Shown here in pieces: positions 51,941 to 61,200 of a stretch of 64,000 nt of DNA. This DNA is from Pseudomonas azadiae. GTDB taxonomy: Bacteria > Pseudomonadota > Gammaproteobacteria > Pseudomonadales > Pseudomonadaceae. The stretch covers positions 3,100,001 to 3,164,000 of the forward strand of contig NZ_JAHSTY010000001.1 of the NCBI RefSeq assembly GCF_019145355.1, in the 5' to 3' direction. Made by a program: the position numbers and the translations under genes. Below the pieces are notes generated by a model that searched no databases, was not told where the DNA came from, and was given only the letters and a program-made list of their open reading frames with translations. Position 1 is the stretch's first letter. The number at the start of each line of letters is the position of its first letter.

Positions 51941-53182
51941 TCAGATCCAGGAATGGCGAGCCGGCAACGTGCCGTTCAAGCGATAGGCGCCCACGGCGTG
52001 GTACTTCCAGCGCACAGGGTCGTGCAGGGTGTGCACGCGCGCGTTGCGCCAATGCCGGTCGAGGTTGAACTCGGCAAGCGTCGCGCGGCTGCCGGCCAGT
52101 TCCAGGAGCTTTTCGCTGGCCAGCAGCGCCACTTCGGTGGTCAATACCTTGGCCTCGGCCACGGCGATCGAGGCACGCGCGGCGGACTGCGCTGTGATCG
52201 GCGCGGCGCTGACCTGGTCGAGCACTTGACCGGCCTTGCGCAGCAGGGCTTGCGCGGCGTGCAGTTCGATCATGAGCTTGCCGATGTCGGCGATCACATA
52301 CAGGTCATCACTGGCCCGCTCGACCTTGGCGTCGATCCAGGGGCGCGAACGTTCACGCACAAAGGCGATGGTGTCCTCAAGTGCGCCGCGCGCGATGCCG
52401 GCGTCGATCGCCGCCTGAATCAGTTGCGAGACAGCGCCCTGGATGGTCGGGCTTTCGCCGATGCGCCAGTTGTCGACGACCAGTTCGGCGTCTACCGCCA
52501 CCCGGTCCAGCAGCACCGTGCCGCTGGCGGTGGTGCGTTGGCCGAAGCCCGACCAATCGTCAACGATGCGCAGCCCTTCGGTGCCACGGCGTACGAACGC
52601 CATGACCTGCCTGCCGTCGTCGTTCAGGGCCTTGACCGCCACCCAATGGGCAAACAAGGCGCCGGTGGAGTAGAACTTCTGGCCGCTGATGACATAACCG
52701 TCGCCCTGGGCGGTGATGCGCGCCTTGAGCTCCAGGGTGTTGCGCGTGCCGCGTTCCGGGCCGCCATTGCTGATGCGCCAGCCGTCGAGCACGCTCTGGA
52801 ACAGCTGCTTTTTCTGGCGCTCGGTGGCCGCGCCCTGCAACATTTGCAGGATGCCGAAGTGGTTCTGCGGGATCTGCCCGAGAGCCGGGTCTGCCGCGCT
52901 GATGATGGCGAACACGTCGGCCAGGGTCACGAAAGATACCTGCGGGCCACCGTATTCGCGGGGAATCGAGATGCTGCCCAGCCCACTGCGGGTGAACTGC
53001 TCGACCTGCGCCCACGGCAACTCGCGTTGCCTGTCGCGCTTGGCGGCTTGCAGGCGCGCGGCCTGGGCCAGCTCATGGGCAGCGTCCAGCGCCTCTGCAT
53101 CGTTGCGCAGCACGGCGGCCGGCAACAGCAGGGGGGCTACATCCCGTTCATGTTGGGGGGGTGTTAGAGCCAAGTTAGACAT
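51941..53182 (-). CDS. SfnB-family acyl-CoA-dehydrogenase-like flavoprotein, copy 1
   Basis: 413 residues, first gene of the leftward sulfur-scavenging operon. It shows the same fold: LPWAQVEQFTRSGLGSISIPREYGGPQ, FAIISAADPALGQIPQNHFGILQML, YVISGQKFYSTGALFAHWVAVK and DDWSGFGQRTTASGTVLLDRV, then the shared C-terminal LDRHWRNARVHTLHDPVRWKYHAVG. Flavin-dependent oxygenation of an organosulfur compound, with FMNH2 or FADH2 supplied by another protein, is the family inference. A ~28-bp imperfect dyad stands about 145 bp upstream. Confidence 0.88.
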   Translation of the reverse strand: MSNLALTPPQHERDVAPLLLPAAVLRNDAEALDAAHELAQAARLQAAKRDRQRELPWAQVEQFTRSGLGSISIPREYGGPQVSFVTLADVFAIISAADPALGQIPQNHFGILQMLQGAATERQKKQLFQSVLDGWRISNGGPERGTRNTLELKARITAQGDGYVISGQKFYSTGALFAHWVAVKALNDDGRQVMAFVRRGTEGLRIVDDWSGFGQRTTASGTVLLDRVAVDAELVVDNWRIGESPTIQGAVSQLIQAAIDAGIARGALEDTIAFVRERSRPWIDAKVERASDDLYVIADIGKLMIELHAAQALLRKAGQVLDQVSAAPITAQSAARASIAVAEAKVLTTEVALLASEKLLELAGSRATLAEFNLDRHWRNARVHTLHDPVRWKYHAVGAYRLNGTLPARHSWI

Positions 53183-53325
53183 CAGCGCCGCTCCTTGGCT
53201 GCACCTAATGCCCTGGCGTTGTGCACCGGGGTAATCCTGACCATACCGACCTCGCGTTCAATGAAATGGAAACAGAAGATTCAGAGACGTCCGGTGGTCC
53301 GGTGCATATACCCTAAGCGTGTTAA

Positions 53326-53353
53326 ATACTTAAATAAACTAACTTTTAGGAAT
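53326..53353 (-). promoter_or_regulatory. Imperfect dyad upstream of the sfnB-type operon
   Basis: Read on the minus strand: ATTCCTAAA-N10-TTTAAGTAT in an AT-rich patch. It resembles the ATTCTTAAA-N7-TTTAAGAAT dyad of oscA in arm sequence, but the spacing differs by 3 bp. A shared sulfur regulator (CysB-like) is inferred, not shown. Confidence 0.4.
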
Positions 53354-53369
53354 ATGCATAGAAGGTCTG

Positions 53370-54134
53370 TCACCCAGGTTCGCAAGGTGATCCTGATGGG
53401 CGCGGCTGGTAGACCAGCGCAGTCCCCGCCGCAGGGCTCTGTGCTTGGGCGGCGATGCGCAAGGTACGGGCGGGTGCCCAGCGGGAATTGTTGCCGACGC
53501 GGTCCAGAATGCAGTACGTCACCTCCAGCCGGCAGTCGTCGCCGGCTTCGATGATCACCGTCGAAGGCACCCACACGTGCATCGCCCGGCCGACGTCCTC
53601 GGCCTGGACCTTTGGCAGATCCAGGCGCACATCGCCCCAGCGCAGGGTAATTGCATCGCCGCGGGTCATGTTCAGGTAGAGCTCGATGGTGAGGGGAATA
53701 CCGCGCCGCACCTGGCTGGCGTTTACGCCGTAGCGGCGGATAGTGTCCGGCAGGCCCACGGGAGCGAGGTTCTGGTTTTCGTCGCAATAGAGGGGCGAAG
53801 GCTCGCCGCCCGGGTAGAGGGTTTTTACCTGCACTTGCGTATCGGCTGAGCGGGCCGGGGCGTGACCGACTTGCATGACTTGGTAATGCACCTGGGTCGC
53901 GCCATCCAGCACGAAGCTTTCCGGCACCCGCAGGTGGGTAAACGCGCCGACCTTGCATGCGGTCACCCGGCGGGAAGCGGCAAAACAGTTGTTCCAGAAA
54001 AGCTCGATCAGGTCGCCTTCATCCATGCCGGGATAGGGCGCGATGTCGACCTGCAAGTGTGTGGCGGCCAGTGCGTTGATGCCATTGCCAATGGCCTGGG
54101 GCAGCGTCGGGGCGGTGAGCAGGGGGCGCGTCAT
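53370..54134 (-). CDS. Two-module beta-sandwich protein of unknown function
   Basis: 254 residues from ATG 54134 (AAGGAG 8 bp upstream). No signal peptide. Two tandem modules of about 110 residues are visible from their repeat: module 1 has MDEGDLIELFW, FTHLRVPESFVLDGATQVHYQVMQVG; module 2 has MTRGDAITLRW, MHVWVPSTVIIEAGDDCRLEVTYCILDRVG. Each looks like an Ig-like beta sandwich with a conserved W and a VP loop. Similar modules occur in surface-related proteins of Pseudomonas, but here they lack an export signal. It is 187 bp from, and divergent in no sense to, the sfnB operon (same strand, upstream), so its link to sulfur metabolism is open. Confidence 0.6.
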   Translation of the reverse strand: MTRPLLTAPTLPQAIGNGINALAATHLQVDIAPYPGMDEGDLIELFWNNCFAASRRVTACKVGAFTHLRVPESFVLDGATQVHYQVMQVGHAPARSADTQVQVKTLYPGGEPSPLYCDENQNLAPVGLPDTIRRYGVNASQVRRGIPLTIELYLNMTRGDAITLRWGDVRLDLPKVQAEDVGRAMHVWVPSTVIIEAGDDCRLEVTYCILDRVGNNSRWAPARTLRIAAQAQSPAAGTALVYQPRPSGSPCEPG

Positions 54135-54494
54135 AAATAATCTCCTTGATGCAGCCAGCAGCAATCGTTCCGGACCTTTGGCGCGGGTGCGCGCGGGGAC
54201 CGAAATGAACGATTCAGTGAGTAGCCGGGATAGGATCCAATCCTCTGGACGCTAGATAAGAGGGTTGGCCGGGGAGCGTCAATGGAGGCAAAGGGCTAAA
54301 CGGCCGGTTTGGCGATATTCAGAAGGGTCTGACTGACGCGGGGATTTTCAGGCGCATGCGCAGGGATGTTTTACAGACTGGAGCGAGGACTTCCTGTAGG
54401 AAGGCGTTTGTGTGGGGGTTTGGTTGCTTGCGCCGCAACGTTGCTAGCGCAGCATCCCTATCTACACACCTTCCGAAGAATGACAACGTTCCCT
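54135..54494. other. Spacer before the cystine transporter, no gene seen
   Basis: About 360 bases with no credible coding frame. The start carries the ribosome site of the two-module gene; no terminator with a T-run is visible. Near 54227 the motif GGATAGGATCCAATCC is a partly palindromic run of uncertain meaning. Confidence 0.4.
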
Positions 54495-54626
54495 GTAGTG
54501 AGCGGGCTTGCCCCGCGCTGGGCTGCGCAGCGGCCCCACTAAAGGCACCGCCGATCTCCAGGTAGAACCAGGTCGCCTGGTTTGGGGCGGCTTCGCCACC
54601 CAGCGCGGGACAAGCCCGCTCACTAC
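54495..54626. repeat. Second-type composite inverted repeat, copy 2
   Basis: Same architecture as 24764-24895: arms GTAGTGAGCGGGCTTGCCCC / GGGACAAGCCCGCTCACTAC, inner pair and a ~45-base core with GGTAGAACCAGGTCGCC. The two copies are almost identical in the core, the strongest sign of a dispersed mobile family. Confidence 0.85.
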
Positions 54627-54648
54627 AAAGATGTGTGGATATCCAGGG

Positions 54649-54675
54649 CTATCGCAGGCAAGCCAGCTCCCACAC
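54649..54675. repeat. Single REP
   Basis: One half REP (CTATCGCAGGCAAGCC then AGCTCCCAC) abutting the end of tcyN, as with copy 1 of the composite repeat at 24939. Confidence 0.75.
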
Positions 54676-54681
54676 AGGGCC

Positions 54682-55428
54682 TCAGTGGGCGAGGAATTTG
54701 CTCAGGAACTGCCTCGTGCGTTCTTCCTTGGGGTTGGCAAACAGCGCCTTGGCTTCGCCTTGTTCCACGATCACGCCCTTGTCGAAGAAGATCACCCGGT
54801 TGGCAACGTCCCGCGCAAAGCTCATTTCGTGGGTGACGATCACCATGGTGCGGTTTTCTTCGGCGAGGCTGCGGATGGTCGCCAGCACTTCACCCACCAG
54901 TTCCGGATCGAGCGCCGAGGTGGGCTCGTCGAACAGGATCACTTCCGGCTCCATGGCCAATGCACGTGCAATCGCCACGCGTTGTTGCTGGCCGCCGGAC
55001 AGGCGCCGTGGGTAGGCGTCTTCCTTGCCTTCCAGGCCCACCCTGGCGAGCAACTTGCGCCCCAGGGCAACAGCGGCGTCGCGCGGCATCTTCTTGACCA
55101 CGGTGGGGCCTTCGATGACGTTCTCCAACGCGGTGCGGTGGGGGAACAGGTTGAAGCTCTGGAACACAAACCCCACGTGCTGGCGCAGGCGTCGCACCAG
55201 GCTTTGCTGTTGGTTGGCGGGCTTGCTGGTGTCGATCTCGATATCACCGACCTTGATGCGGCCGCTGGTGGGTTGTTCGAGGAAGTTCAGGCAGCGCAGG
55301 AAGGTGGTCTTGCCGGAACCGCTGGGGCCGATGATGGCCACGACTTCGCCTGCCTTGACCTCAAGGTCGATGCCGTTGAGCACCACCTGGTCCTTGAATT
55401 GTTTGGTCAGTTTTTCAACCACGATCAT
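54682..55428 (-). CDS. tcyN: Cystine ABC transporter ATP-binding protein
   Basis: 248 residues. Walker [10 protein letters not shown], signature [16 protein letters not shown], Walker [15 protein letters not shown]-loop [18 protein letters not shown]. It is a polar-amino-acid-type ATPase; its place after tcyL and tcyJ and beside dcyD identifies it as TcyN (YecC in E. coli). The stop codon is close to the REP at 54649. It drives import of cystine (and related disulfides such as lanthionine or diaminopimelate in E. coli). Confidence 0.88.
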   Translation of the reverse strand: MIVVEKLTKQFKDQVVLNGIDLEVKAGEVVAIIGPSGSGKTTFLRCLNFLEQPTSGRIKVGDIEIDTSKPANQQQSLVRRLRQHVGFVFQSFNLFPHRTALENVIEGPTVVKKMPRDAAVALGRKLLARVGLEGKEDAYPRRLSGGQQQRVAIARALAMEPEVILFDEPTSALDPELVGEVLATIRSLAEENRTMVIVTHEMSFARDVANRVIFFDKGVIVEQGEAKALFANPKEERTRQFLSKFLAH

Positions 55429-55431
55429 GCG

Positions 55432-56097
55432 TCAAGACTCCAGGTCATGCCGGTTGACCCGGTCTTCCAGACGATTTTGCAAATGCGCCAGGATGCTCGC
55501 CAGGATCCAGTAGATCAGGGCAGCGGACAGGTACATGGTGAAGATTTCGAAGGTCCGCGCAGACACCAATTGTGCCTGGCGGAACAGCTCCGGCACCTGG
55601 ATGGTGGCGGCCAGGGCGGTGTCCTTGACCAGCGAGATAAAGCTGTTGCCCAGCGGCGGCAACGCCGTGCGCATCGCCTGCGGCAGAATGGCCCGGCGCA
55701 GAGTCTGCGCGCGGGTCATGCCGATACTGGCTGCTGCTTCCCACTGGCCGCGCTCAATCGAACCGATGGCGGCGCGCAGGATTTCACAGGCATAGGCGGC
55801 CATGTTCAGCGAAAAGCCGATCATGGCCGCCGGAATCGGATCCAGCTCGATGCCCACCTGCGGCAAGCCGTAATAGATCAGAAACAGCTGTACCAGCAAG
55901 GGCGTGCCGCGAAAGAACGACACGTAGACTCGGGCGAGCCAATTCACCAGCTTAAAGCGCGACAAACGCATCAAGGCCAGGCCGAAGCCCAGCAGCAAGC
56001 CGAAAAACATCCCGCCCAGGCTGAGGATCACCGTGTAATACGCGCCCTTGAGCAGAAAGGGCGCGGAGTCCAGCGCGAGTTGGAAGCCTGCTTCCAT
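55432..56097 (-). CDS. tcyL: Cystine ABC transporter permease
   Basis: 221 residues with a His/Met-type permease fold: FLLKGAYYTVILSLGGMFFGLLLGFGLALMRLS, TPLLVQLFLIYYGLPQ and the EAA loop EAAASIGMTRAQTLRRAILPQAMRTALPPLGN. Its start overlaps the tcyJ stop by 1 bp (TAATG) and tcyN begins 3 bp after its stop, so the three are tightly coupled. It is the membrane part of the cystine uptake system (YecS in E. coli). Confidence 0.88.
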   Translation of the reverse strand: MEAGFQLALDSAPFLLKGAYYTVILSLGGMFFGLLLGFGLALMRLSRFKLVNWLARVYVSFFRGTPLLVQLFLIYYGLPQVGIELDPIPAAMIGFSLNMAAYACEILRAAIGSIERGQWEAAASIGMTRAQTLRRAILPQAMRTALPPLGNSFISLVKDTALAATIQVPELFRQAQLVSARTFEIFTMYLSAALIYWILASILAHLQNRLEDRVNRHDLES

Positions 56098-56891
56098 TAT
56101 TGAGTGACGTCAGCGTTGAAGTACTTCTCGGACAGCTTCTTCAGGGTGCCGTCGGCGCGCAGTTTGTCCAGGGCCTTGTTCACCGCATCGAGCAGTTCAG
56201 GTTCGCCTTTGCGAAGGGCGATACCGGATTCCTGACGGGAGAACGCATCGCCCGCGGCGGCGGTGTCAGGCGCTTTCTTGGCGTATTCCAGCGCGGCCAA
56301 ACGGTCGATCAGGATGGCGTCGATGCGGCCGATGCGCAGGTCCTGGAACTTGGTCGGGTCGTCGTTGTAAGTCTTGATGATGGCTTTAGGCTGGTTGTTC
56401 TTGAGCCATTGTTCGTAGTTGGTGCCCAGGCCCACCCCGACTTTCTTGCCGGCCAGGTCGTCGGCGGTCTTGATGCTGTCGACATTCTTTTTCAGCACCA
56501 GCGCTTGAATACCGGAGACGGTGTAAGGCTTGGAGAAGTCGTACTTTTTCTTGCGCTCTTCGGAGATCGTGACCTGGTTGACCACCGCGTCCAGGCGTTT
56601 GGATTCGAGGGCGGCCAGGATGCCGTCCCATGGCGTGGCTTGCAGCTTGACCTTGACCCCCAGTTCCTTGGCCAGTGCTTCGGACAGCTCCACTTCGAAG
56701 CCTGTGAGCTTGCCGCTTTCATCGACGAAACTGAACGGCGGGTAGGTGCCTTCCAGGCCGATCTTGATCTCGCCCGCTTTCTTGATGTTGCCCAGTTGCT
56801 CACCGGCGGTTGCCTGGCCCATCAGGCCAGCGCCGAGTGCCAAGCCCAGTGTGCCGACCAGCAATGTGCGACGAAATACAGAAATAGTCAT
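56097..56891 (-). CDS. tcyJ: Cystine-binding periplasmic protein
   Basis: 264 residues. Signal peptide ends near GQATAGEQLGNIKKAGEIKIGLEGTYPPFSFVDESGKLTGFEVELSEALAKELGVKVKLQATPWDGILAALESKRLDAVVNQV, the classic start of polar-amino-acid SBPs of the FliY type. Also KPYTVSGIQALVLKKN and YEQWLKNNQPKAIIKTYNDDPTKFQDL. It captures cystine for TcyLN. The promoter region upstream contains a perfect 16-bp palindrome. dcyD is upstream on the same strand, with a compact REPIN and the AT-rich dyad region between. Confidence 0.9.
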   Translation of the reverse strand: MTISVFRRTLLVGTLGLALGAGLMGQATAGEQLGNIKKAGEIKIGLEGTYPPFSFVDESGKLTGFEVELSEALAKELGVKVKLQATPWDGILAALESKRLDAVVNQVTISEERKKKYDFSKPYTVSGIQALVLKKNVDSIKTADDLAGKKVGVGLGTNYEQWLKNNQPKAIIKTYNDDPTKFQDLRIGRIDAILIDRLAALEYAKKAPDTAAAGDAFSRQESGIALRKGEPELLDAVNKALDKLRADGTLKKLSEKYFNADVTQ

Positions 56892-57023
56892 GAACAGCCC
56901 CTGTGTTTTTTTGTGTTGAGCGAAGCAGGTGACGCGGTAGTCGTATCCTGCCTTAAAGCGCGTAGCGCGTCTTCGCCTACGGCGCGACTATAAAGCCGGA
57001 TTTTAAGACTTGAAAATAATATA

Positions 57024-57039
57024 AATATAAATTTATATT
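57024..57039 (-). promoter_or_regulatory. AT palindrome upstream of tcyJ
   Basis: AATATAAATTTATATT is a perfect 16-bp palindrome, inside a larger imperfect dyad (57012-57047, outer arms GAAAATA/TATTTTC). It lies about 130 bp before the tcyJ ATG. Probably a binding site for a dimeric regulator of sulfur acquisition or part of an AT-rich promoter; it also adjoins the REPIN. Confidence 0.4.
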
Positions 57040-57067
57040 CTATTTTCGAATATGTGTTCATTTTTAT

Positions 57068-57111
57068 GTGGGAGCTGGCTCGCCTGCGATAGCAGGCAAG
57101 CCAGCTCCCAC
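57068..57111. repeat. Compact REPIN / terminator-like hairpin
   Basis: Only 44 bp: GTGGGAGCTGGCTCGCCTGC and GCAGGCAAGCCAGCTCCCAC with a 4-base loop GATA, the shortest inverted pair in the window. It lies 20 bp past the dcyD stop and can fold as one long hairpin, so it may end the dcyD transcript. Confidence 0.85.
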
Positions 57112-57131
57112 ATTCTTGACTCCGTAGTTAT

Positions 57132-58127
57132 TCAGTTGAACATTGAGTCATAGGCAAACAACGCCGGCGCGCCACCGGTATGCAGGAATATGATCGGCCC
57201 GTCTTCAAACCGGTTACGCCCGATGCCGTCCAGCAAGCCGGCCATGGCCTTGCCCGTGTAGACCGGGTCCAGCAGCAGGCCTTCCAGGCTAGCTAATAGC
57301 TTGACCGCCGAAAGGGTGCCGGCGTTCGGTTCGCCGTAGCGTGGGCCGAAATATTCGTCCCACAGGATCACCTTGAACGCTTCGGGCAACGGCACACCCA
57401 GCAACTCGGCGGTGCGCTCGGCCAGGCCTTGTACTTTCGGGCGCTGGGCTTCGTCGGTGCGCGAGACGGTCACGCCGATCACGGGCAGGGCCGGCAGCGC
57501 TTCGCTCAAGGCCAGGGCGAGGCCACTGTGGGTTCCCGCACTGCCGGACGCCAGCACCACGGCGGCAAACTCGAGGCCGCTGGCTTCGACCTGCCCCGCC
57601 AGTTCCAGCCCGGCGCGGACGTAGCCCAGGGCGCCAAGGGCGTTGGAGCCGCCGATAGGAACCAGGTACGGCTTCTTGCCGTTGCTGCGCAGGCGGTCGG
57701 CGAGGGCATTGAGTTGGTCGTCGACGTTGTCCAGGTTCTCGACCAATTCCACCTTGGCGTCGAACAGATCCAGCAGCAGGCGGTTGCCGTTGCCCAGGTA
57801 GTTGGGGTCTTCAGTGCCGGTGGGGTTTTCCAGCAGGGCGACGCAGCCCAGGCCGAGCTTGGCCGCCAGCGCGGCGGTCTGGCGCACGTGATTGGACTGG
57901 ATCGCGCCGGCGGTCACCAGGGTGTCCGCGCCCTGGACGATGGCATCGGCGGCGAGGTATTCGAGTTTGCGCAGCTTGTTGCCGCCCATTGCCAGCGGCG
58001 TGGTGTCGTCACGCTTGACGTAGACGTCCCTGCCCAACCAGGCCGACAGCCGCTCGAGTTTTTCCAGGGCAGTGGCCCCGCCCAGCAGGTCCAGGCGGTT
58101 AAAACGGTCGAGCTGTTGTTTGATCAT
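57132..58127 (-). CDS. dcyD: D-cysteine desulfhydrase
   Basis: 331 residues. Pyridoxal-phosphate fold [27 protein letters not shown] (Schiff-base Lys in GGNKLRKLE), then [33 protein letters not shown], and the phosphate-binding [15 protein letters not shown]. The ACC deaminase-like family includes E. coli DcyD, which turns D-cysteine into pyruvate, H2S and ammonia. In E. coli it is also encoded in the fliY-tcyLN region, so its role beside cystine import is to release sulfur or detoxify D-cysteine. Single-gene transcript, probably separate from tcyJLN. Confidence 0.9.
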   Translation of the reverse strand: MIKQQLDRFNRLDLLGGATALEKLERLSAWLGRDVYVKRDDTTPLAMGGNKLRKLEYLAADAIVQGADTLVTAGAIQSNHVRQTAALAAKLGLGCVALLENPTGTEDPNYLGNGNRLLLDLFDAKVELVENLDNVDDQLNALADRLRSNGKKPYLVPIGGSNALGALGYVRAGLELAGQVEASGLEFAAVVLASGSAGTHSGLALALSEALPALPVIGVTVSRTDEAQRPKVQGLAERTAELLGVPLPEAFKVILWDEYFGPRYGEPNAGTLSAVKLLASLEGLLLDPVYTGKAMAGLLDGIGRNRFEDGPIIFLHTGGAPALFAYDSMFN

Positions 58128-58171
58128 GGCTACGCACGGTTGATGAGTACAGGGCGACTATAGGCAGGCAT

Positions 58172-58250
58172 AGCGGCAGGCTTCAAGCTTCCAGCTACAA
58201 GTAACCGCCGAGCGACTCTTGCTTGCCGCTTGAAGCTTAAAACTTGCCGC
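58172..58250. repeat. Imperfect inverted repeat between dcyD and the LRR gene
   Basis: GGCAGGCTTCAAGCTTCCAGC and a mirrored GCCGCTTGAAGCTTAAAACTTGCCGC are rich in CTTGAAGC/GCTTCAAG. It differs from the other REP types and may be a third short palindrome family, or a terminator region. Confidence 0.6.
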
Positions 58251-58264
58251 TTTCCCTGCCCGTT

Positions 58265-61200
58265 TCAGTCATCAAGCCTGCCCAATGAAAGGCGGGTTTG
58301 TTCGCGCAACCATTCGTTGCGCCGCGCGGCCAGGTCGTTGTAGACCTGTTCGTACAGCGTGTCGGACATGACTTGATCGGGGACCACCCGGTCCTCTATC
58401 TGCAACTGCTCCACGATGCGGCTCAACGCTTGACGCTTTTCGGCTTTTTGCGCTTCATTGAGGTCCAGGGCTTGGGCAAATGCTTTTTGCTGGCTGTCCA
58501 GGTCGTCGAAAAGCGCCAGCTGCTGCCCGATGTTTTCTTCGTTCGCCGCGTAATCCTGCGCGTAGTGCTCCTTGAGGAAGGTTTCCCAGTAGGGTTCCTT
58601 CAGCATCCGGTCTACCAGCCCGTCGCCTTCACTCAGTGTCTGCACGGCCGTGAGCGCATTAGTGATACTGGTTTCTGGCACATTGGCGGTGTTGCGATAC
58701 ACCATGTTGTCGCTGATCCAGGGCAACTCGAGCTGTCGGGCCAGGCGCGTCTGGTAGGCCAGGTAGACGCCCACCTCGTCGACAGTACCGGGTTCGCCCT
58801 CGACCACCTCACTGGTCAGTCGCAAACCTTGCCCGCCTTGGTCGAGAGGTTTTAGGCGGTCGGCAATGTCCGCGCGAATGACGTGGTTCAACAATTTGAG
58901 CCTGGCGCTGCCCCTGGCTAGCTTGACGAGCCCTTCTTCGCGCTCGGCGGGCGTTTTACTGTAGAGCTCGACCCCACGCGCTTCAACCAAGACCCCCATT
59001 TCGGTGAAAATCTGGCTGCCTGCATCCGGGCATAATCCTGGAAAGCTCGACATTCGGAACAGCGTCTCGCGCAGCGCGGGGTCGTCGTGCATGCTCGACA
59101 GCATGTACCGCACTTGAGAGGTCAGAGTGGGGGTGTTGTGTGCGTAGCGCAGCTCATCTTCCGGGTCTTCAAAAAACTCGGGTGGTTCCAGCTTCTTGAG
59201 GACCTCGAAAAAGCCTTGTGAGCCGTGCTCCTCTTCCAGGTCGTCCCAGATAGATTCGAATTTGAGCTTGTTGTAATCATCCAATTCGTCGACCCAGAAG
59301 CTGTAGTCGCCCTGAGGCTCGTAGGTGCGATGAGGGTCATACCCGACGGAGCGTCTATGCTCTTCCCAAAGGGTTTTGGCTTCGGCGCTCAGGGTCGAAT
59401 AATCCAGCCGAGTCGTGGCGATCGTGAAAGACTCGTCTTCACCAATGGCGACATCCGGGATCGTGGTAATAGGGTTGCCCTGAAGCTGCAGCAGAAAAAG
59501 CGCGTCTCGATCCTGCGCGAACAAGCCGGTCGGCCATTCGCTGATGCCGGTGCGGGAGAGGTCAAGCTCCATCAAGTTGGGCATCCTGCTGACATCCGGC
59601 ACTTGGCCCAGCGGATTATTGGAAAGGTACAAGCCTCGTAGAGACGTCAAATTGCGCAACTGCGCGACGCTATTGGCGTCCAGGGCAATCTGGTTTTTGC
59701 TCAGGTCGAGCGCGGTCAGCGAGCGCATCTGCGCGATGGCCGCAGGCAGCCGGTCCAGGCTGTTATCCGACAGGTCCAACACGACCAGGTCGGGAAAATG
59801 CCGCAGGAATTCGGCGTGGTTCGTCGAGAAATTACAGTCGTTGAGTATGAGGCGTTTGACCAGTTTTAGATCGTCCGGCAGCAATGGGACATCATCGGGC
59901 CACGGGTTTTCGCTGAGGTCCAGTGTGACCAGCCTGTCTTGTGGGGCGTTCGGGTCATGCAATTGCGTGTAGCCCTCGCGCCAGGCATCTTTCAGTTGCG
60001 AGGCAAACTGGGTTCTAGAGCGTCGAGTGACGGCTTCCAATCGGCTGCCCGCCGGCCCCTGGGTAGGGGACTGGATATAAGCGTCCAACGCAGTTTCAAG
60101 GGCTTTCCCCTCGTTTTCCAATTGCTCCAGTTTAGCCAGGCCTTCAGCGCTTTCTGCAAGTTGGGCCAGCTGCTTTACCCCTTGTTCGGACATCTGCGGT
60201 AGCCAATGCTTGATCCGCCCCTGCACTGTTACGGGCCTGGCCTGCACCTCGACGCCGCGCATCGTGCTGGAGTTGCCACCCCCGAGCAAGGTGATCGTCT
60301 CGCGATCCGCCCGTGCGCGGATCGGCGGCTCGGTCAGCGTCAGCCGCCGATCGGCAGGTGAAGTGGTGGTCTTGACCAGCCAAGACCTTAGGTGATCACC
60401 GTCGATAAAGCGTTTGTCGGCGGTCATGGCCTGGAACACCGCGCTGTAAAAGTCAGTGGCACCGTGGATCAATTTGTCGCGTTCATCGAAAACCCGGTAC
60501 TGGCCTTTTCGGTTGCGCACCAGGATACGAACGTGTTCAGCGTCCTCGGCGCCAACCTGGCTTCGCAGCGCGCCGGTAGTGGTTCTTTCACGGATTTGAA
60601 TGCGCAGGTTCGCAACGGCGTCGGAGTGAATCCTGAGGGTGTTGAGTACCAGGTTTTCGGTCTGCGCCGTTGGTGCATCGGCTTGAAGGATCTGCTCGAA
60701 CATGCGTGAACTGCGGGTTTCGAAATCCAGCTCGCGCGCCTGGTTTTTGATGTCCAGCGGCAGCCGGTTGTGGTCCTCCATTACACGCAGATGGCGGCGA
60801 CGGGTATGGCTGACCAGGCGCTGGGCAATGCTCAGTGGCAACTCGGGGTATTGGTTGCGAAGCAATTGGATATGCGGGTCGCTGCTGGTTTCCTGGCGGG
60901 CATAGAGGTCCTGGGCGAGGGTTTCACCCTGGGCCTCGACATAAGTGGCCAGTTGCTCGCGCAGTGCTTGTGCCCGTTGCGCCTCGGGGACTTCCTCGCC
61001 GAGCAAGTCAGTGAGTTGTTGCTCATCGAGGAACGCCACGACTTTTTCCGGCAACTTGCCTGACATCACCTCGGCGATACTGACGGACAGGGCGTTTTGG
61101 CCTTGCGCTGCCGCATCGCCATAGCGGCGCGGCAACCCTGACAAATCAGCGTGCGGGTACACCAGCAGGGCTTTGTCACGGGGCCAGCCTTCAAGCTCGG

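Noticed and set aside
3683..57111. Dispersed repeated palindromes considered as a CRISPR array
   Set aside because: Repeats are single inverted pairs (REPINs) far apart, with no regular spacers and no cas genes.
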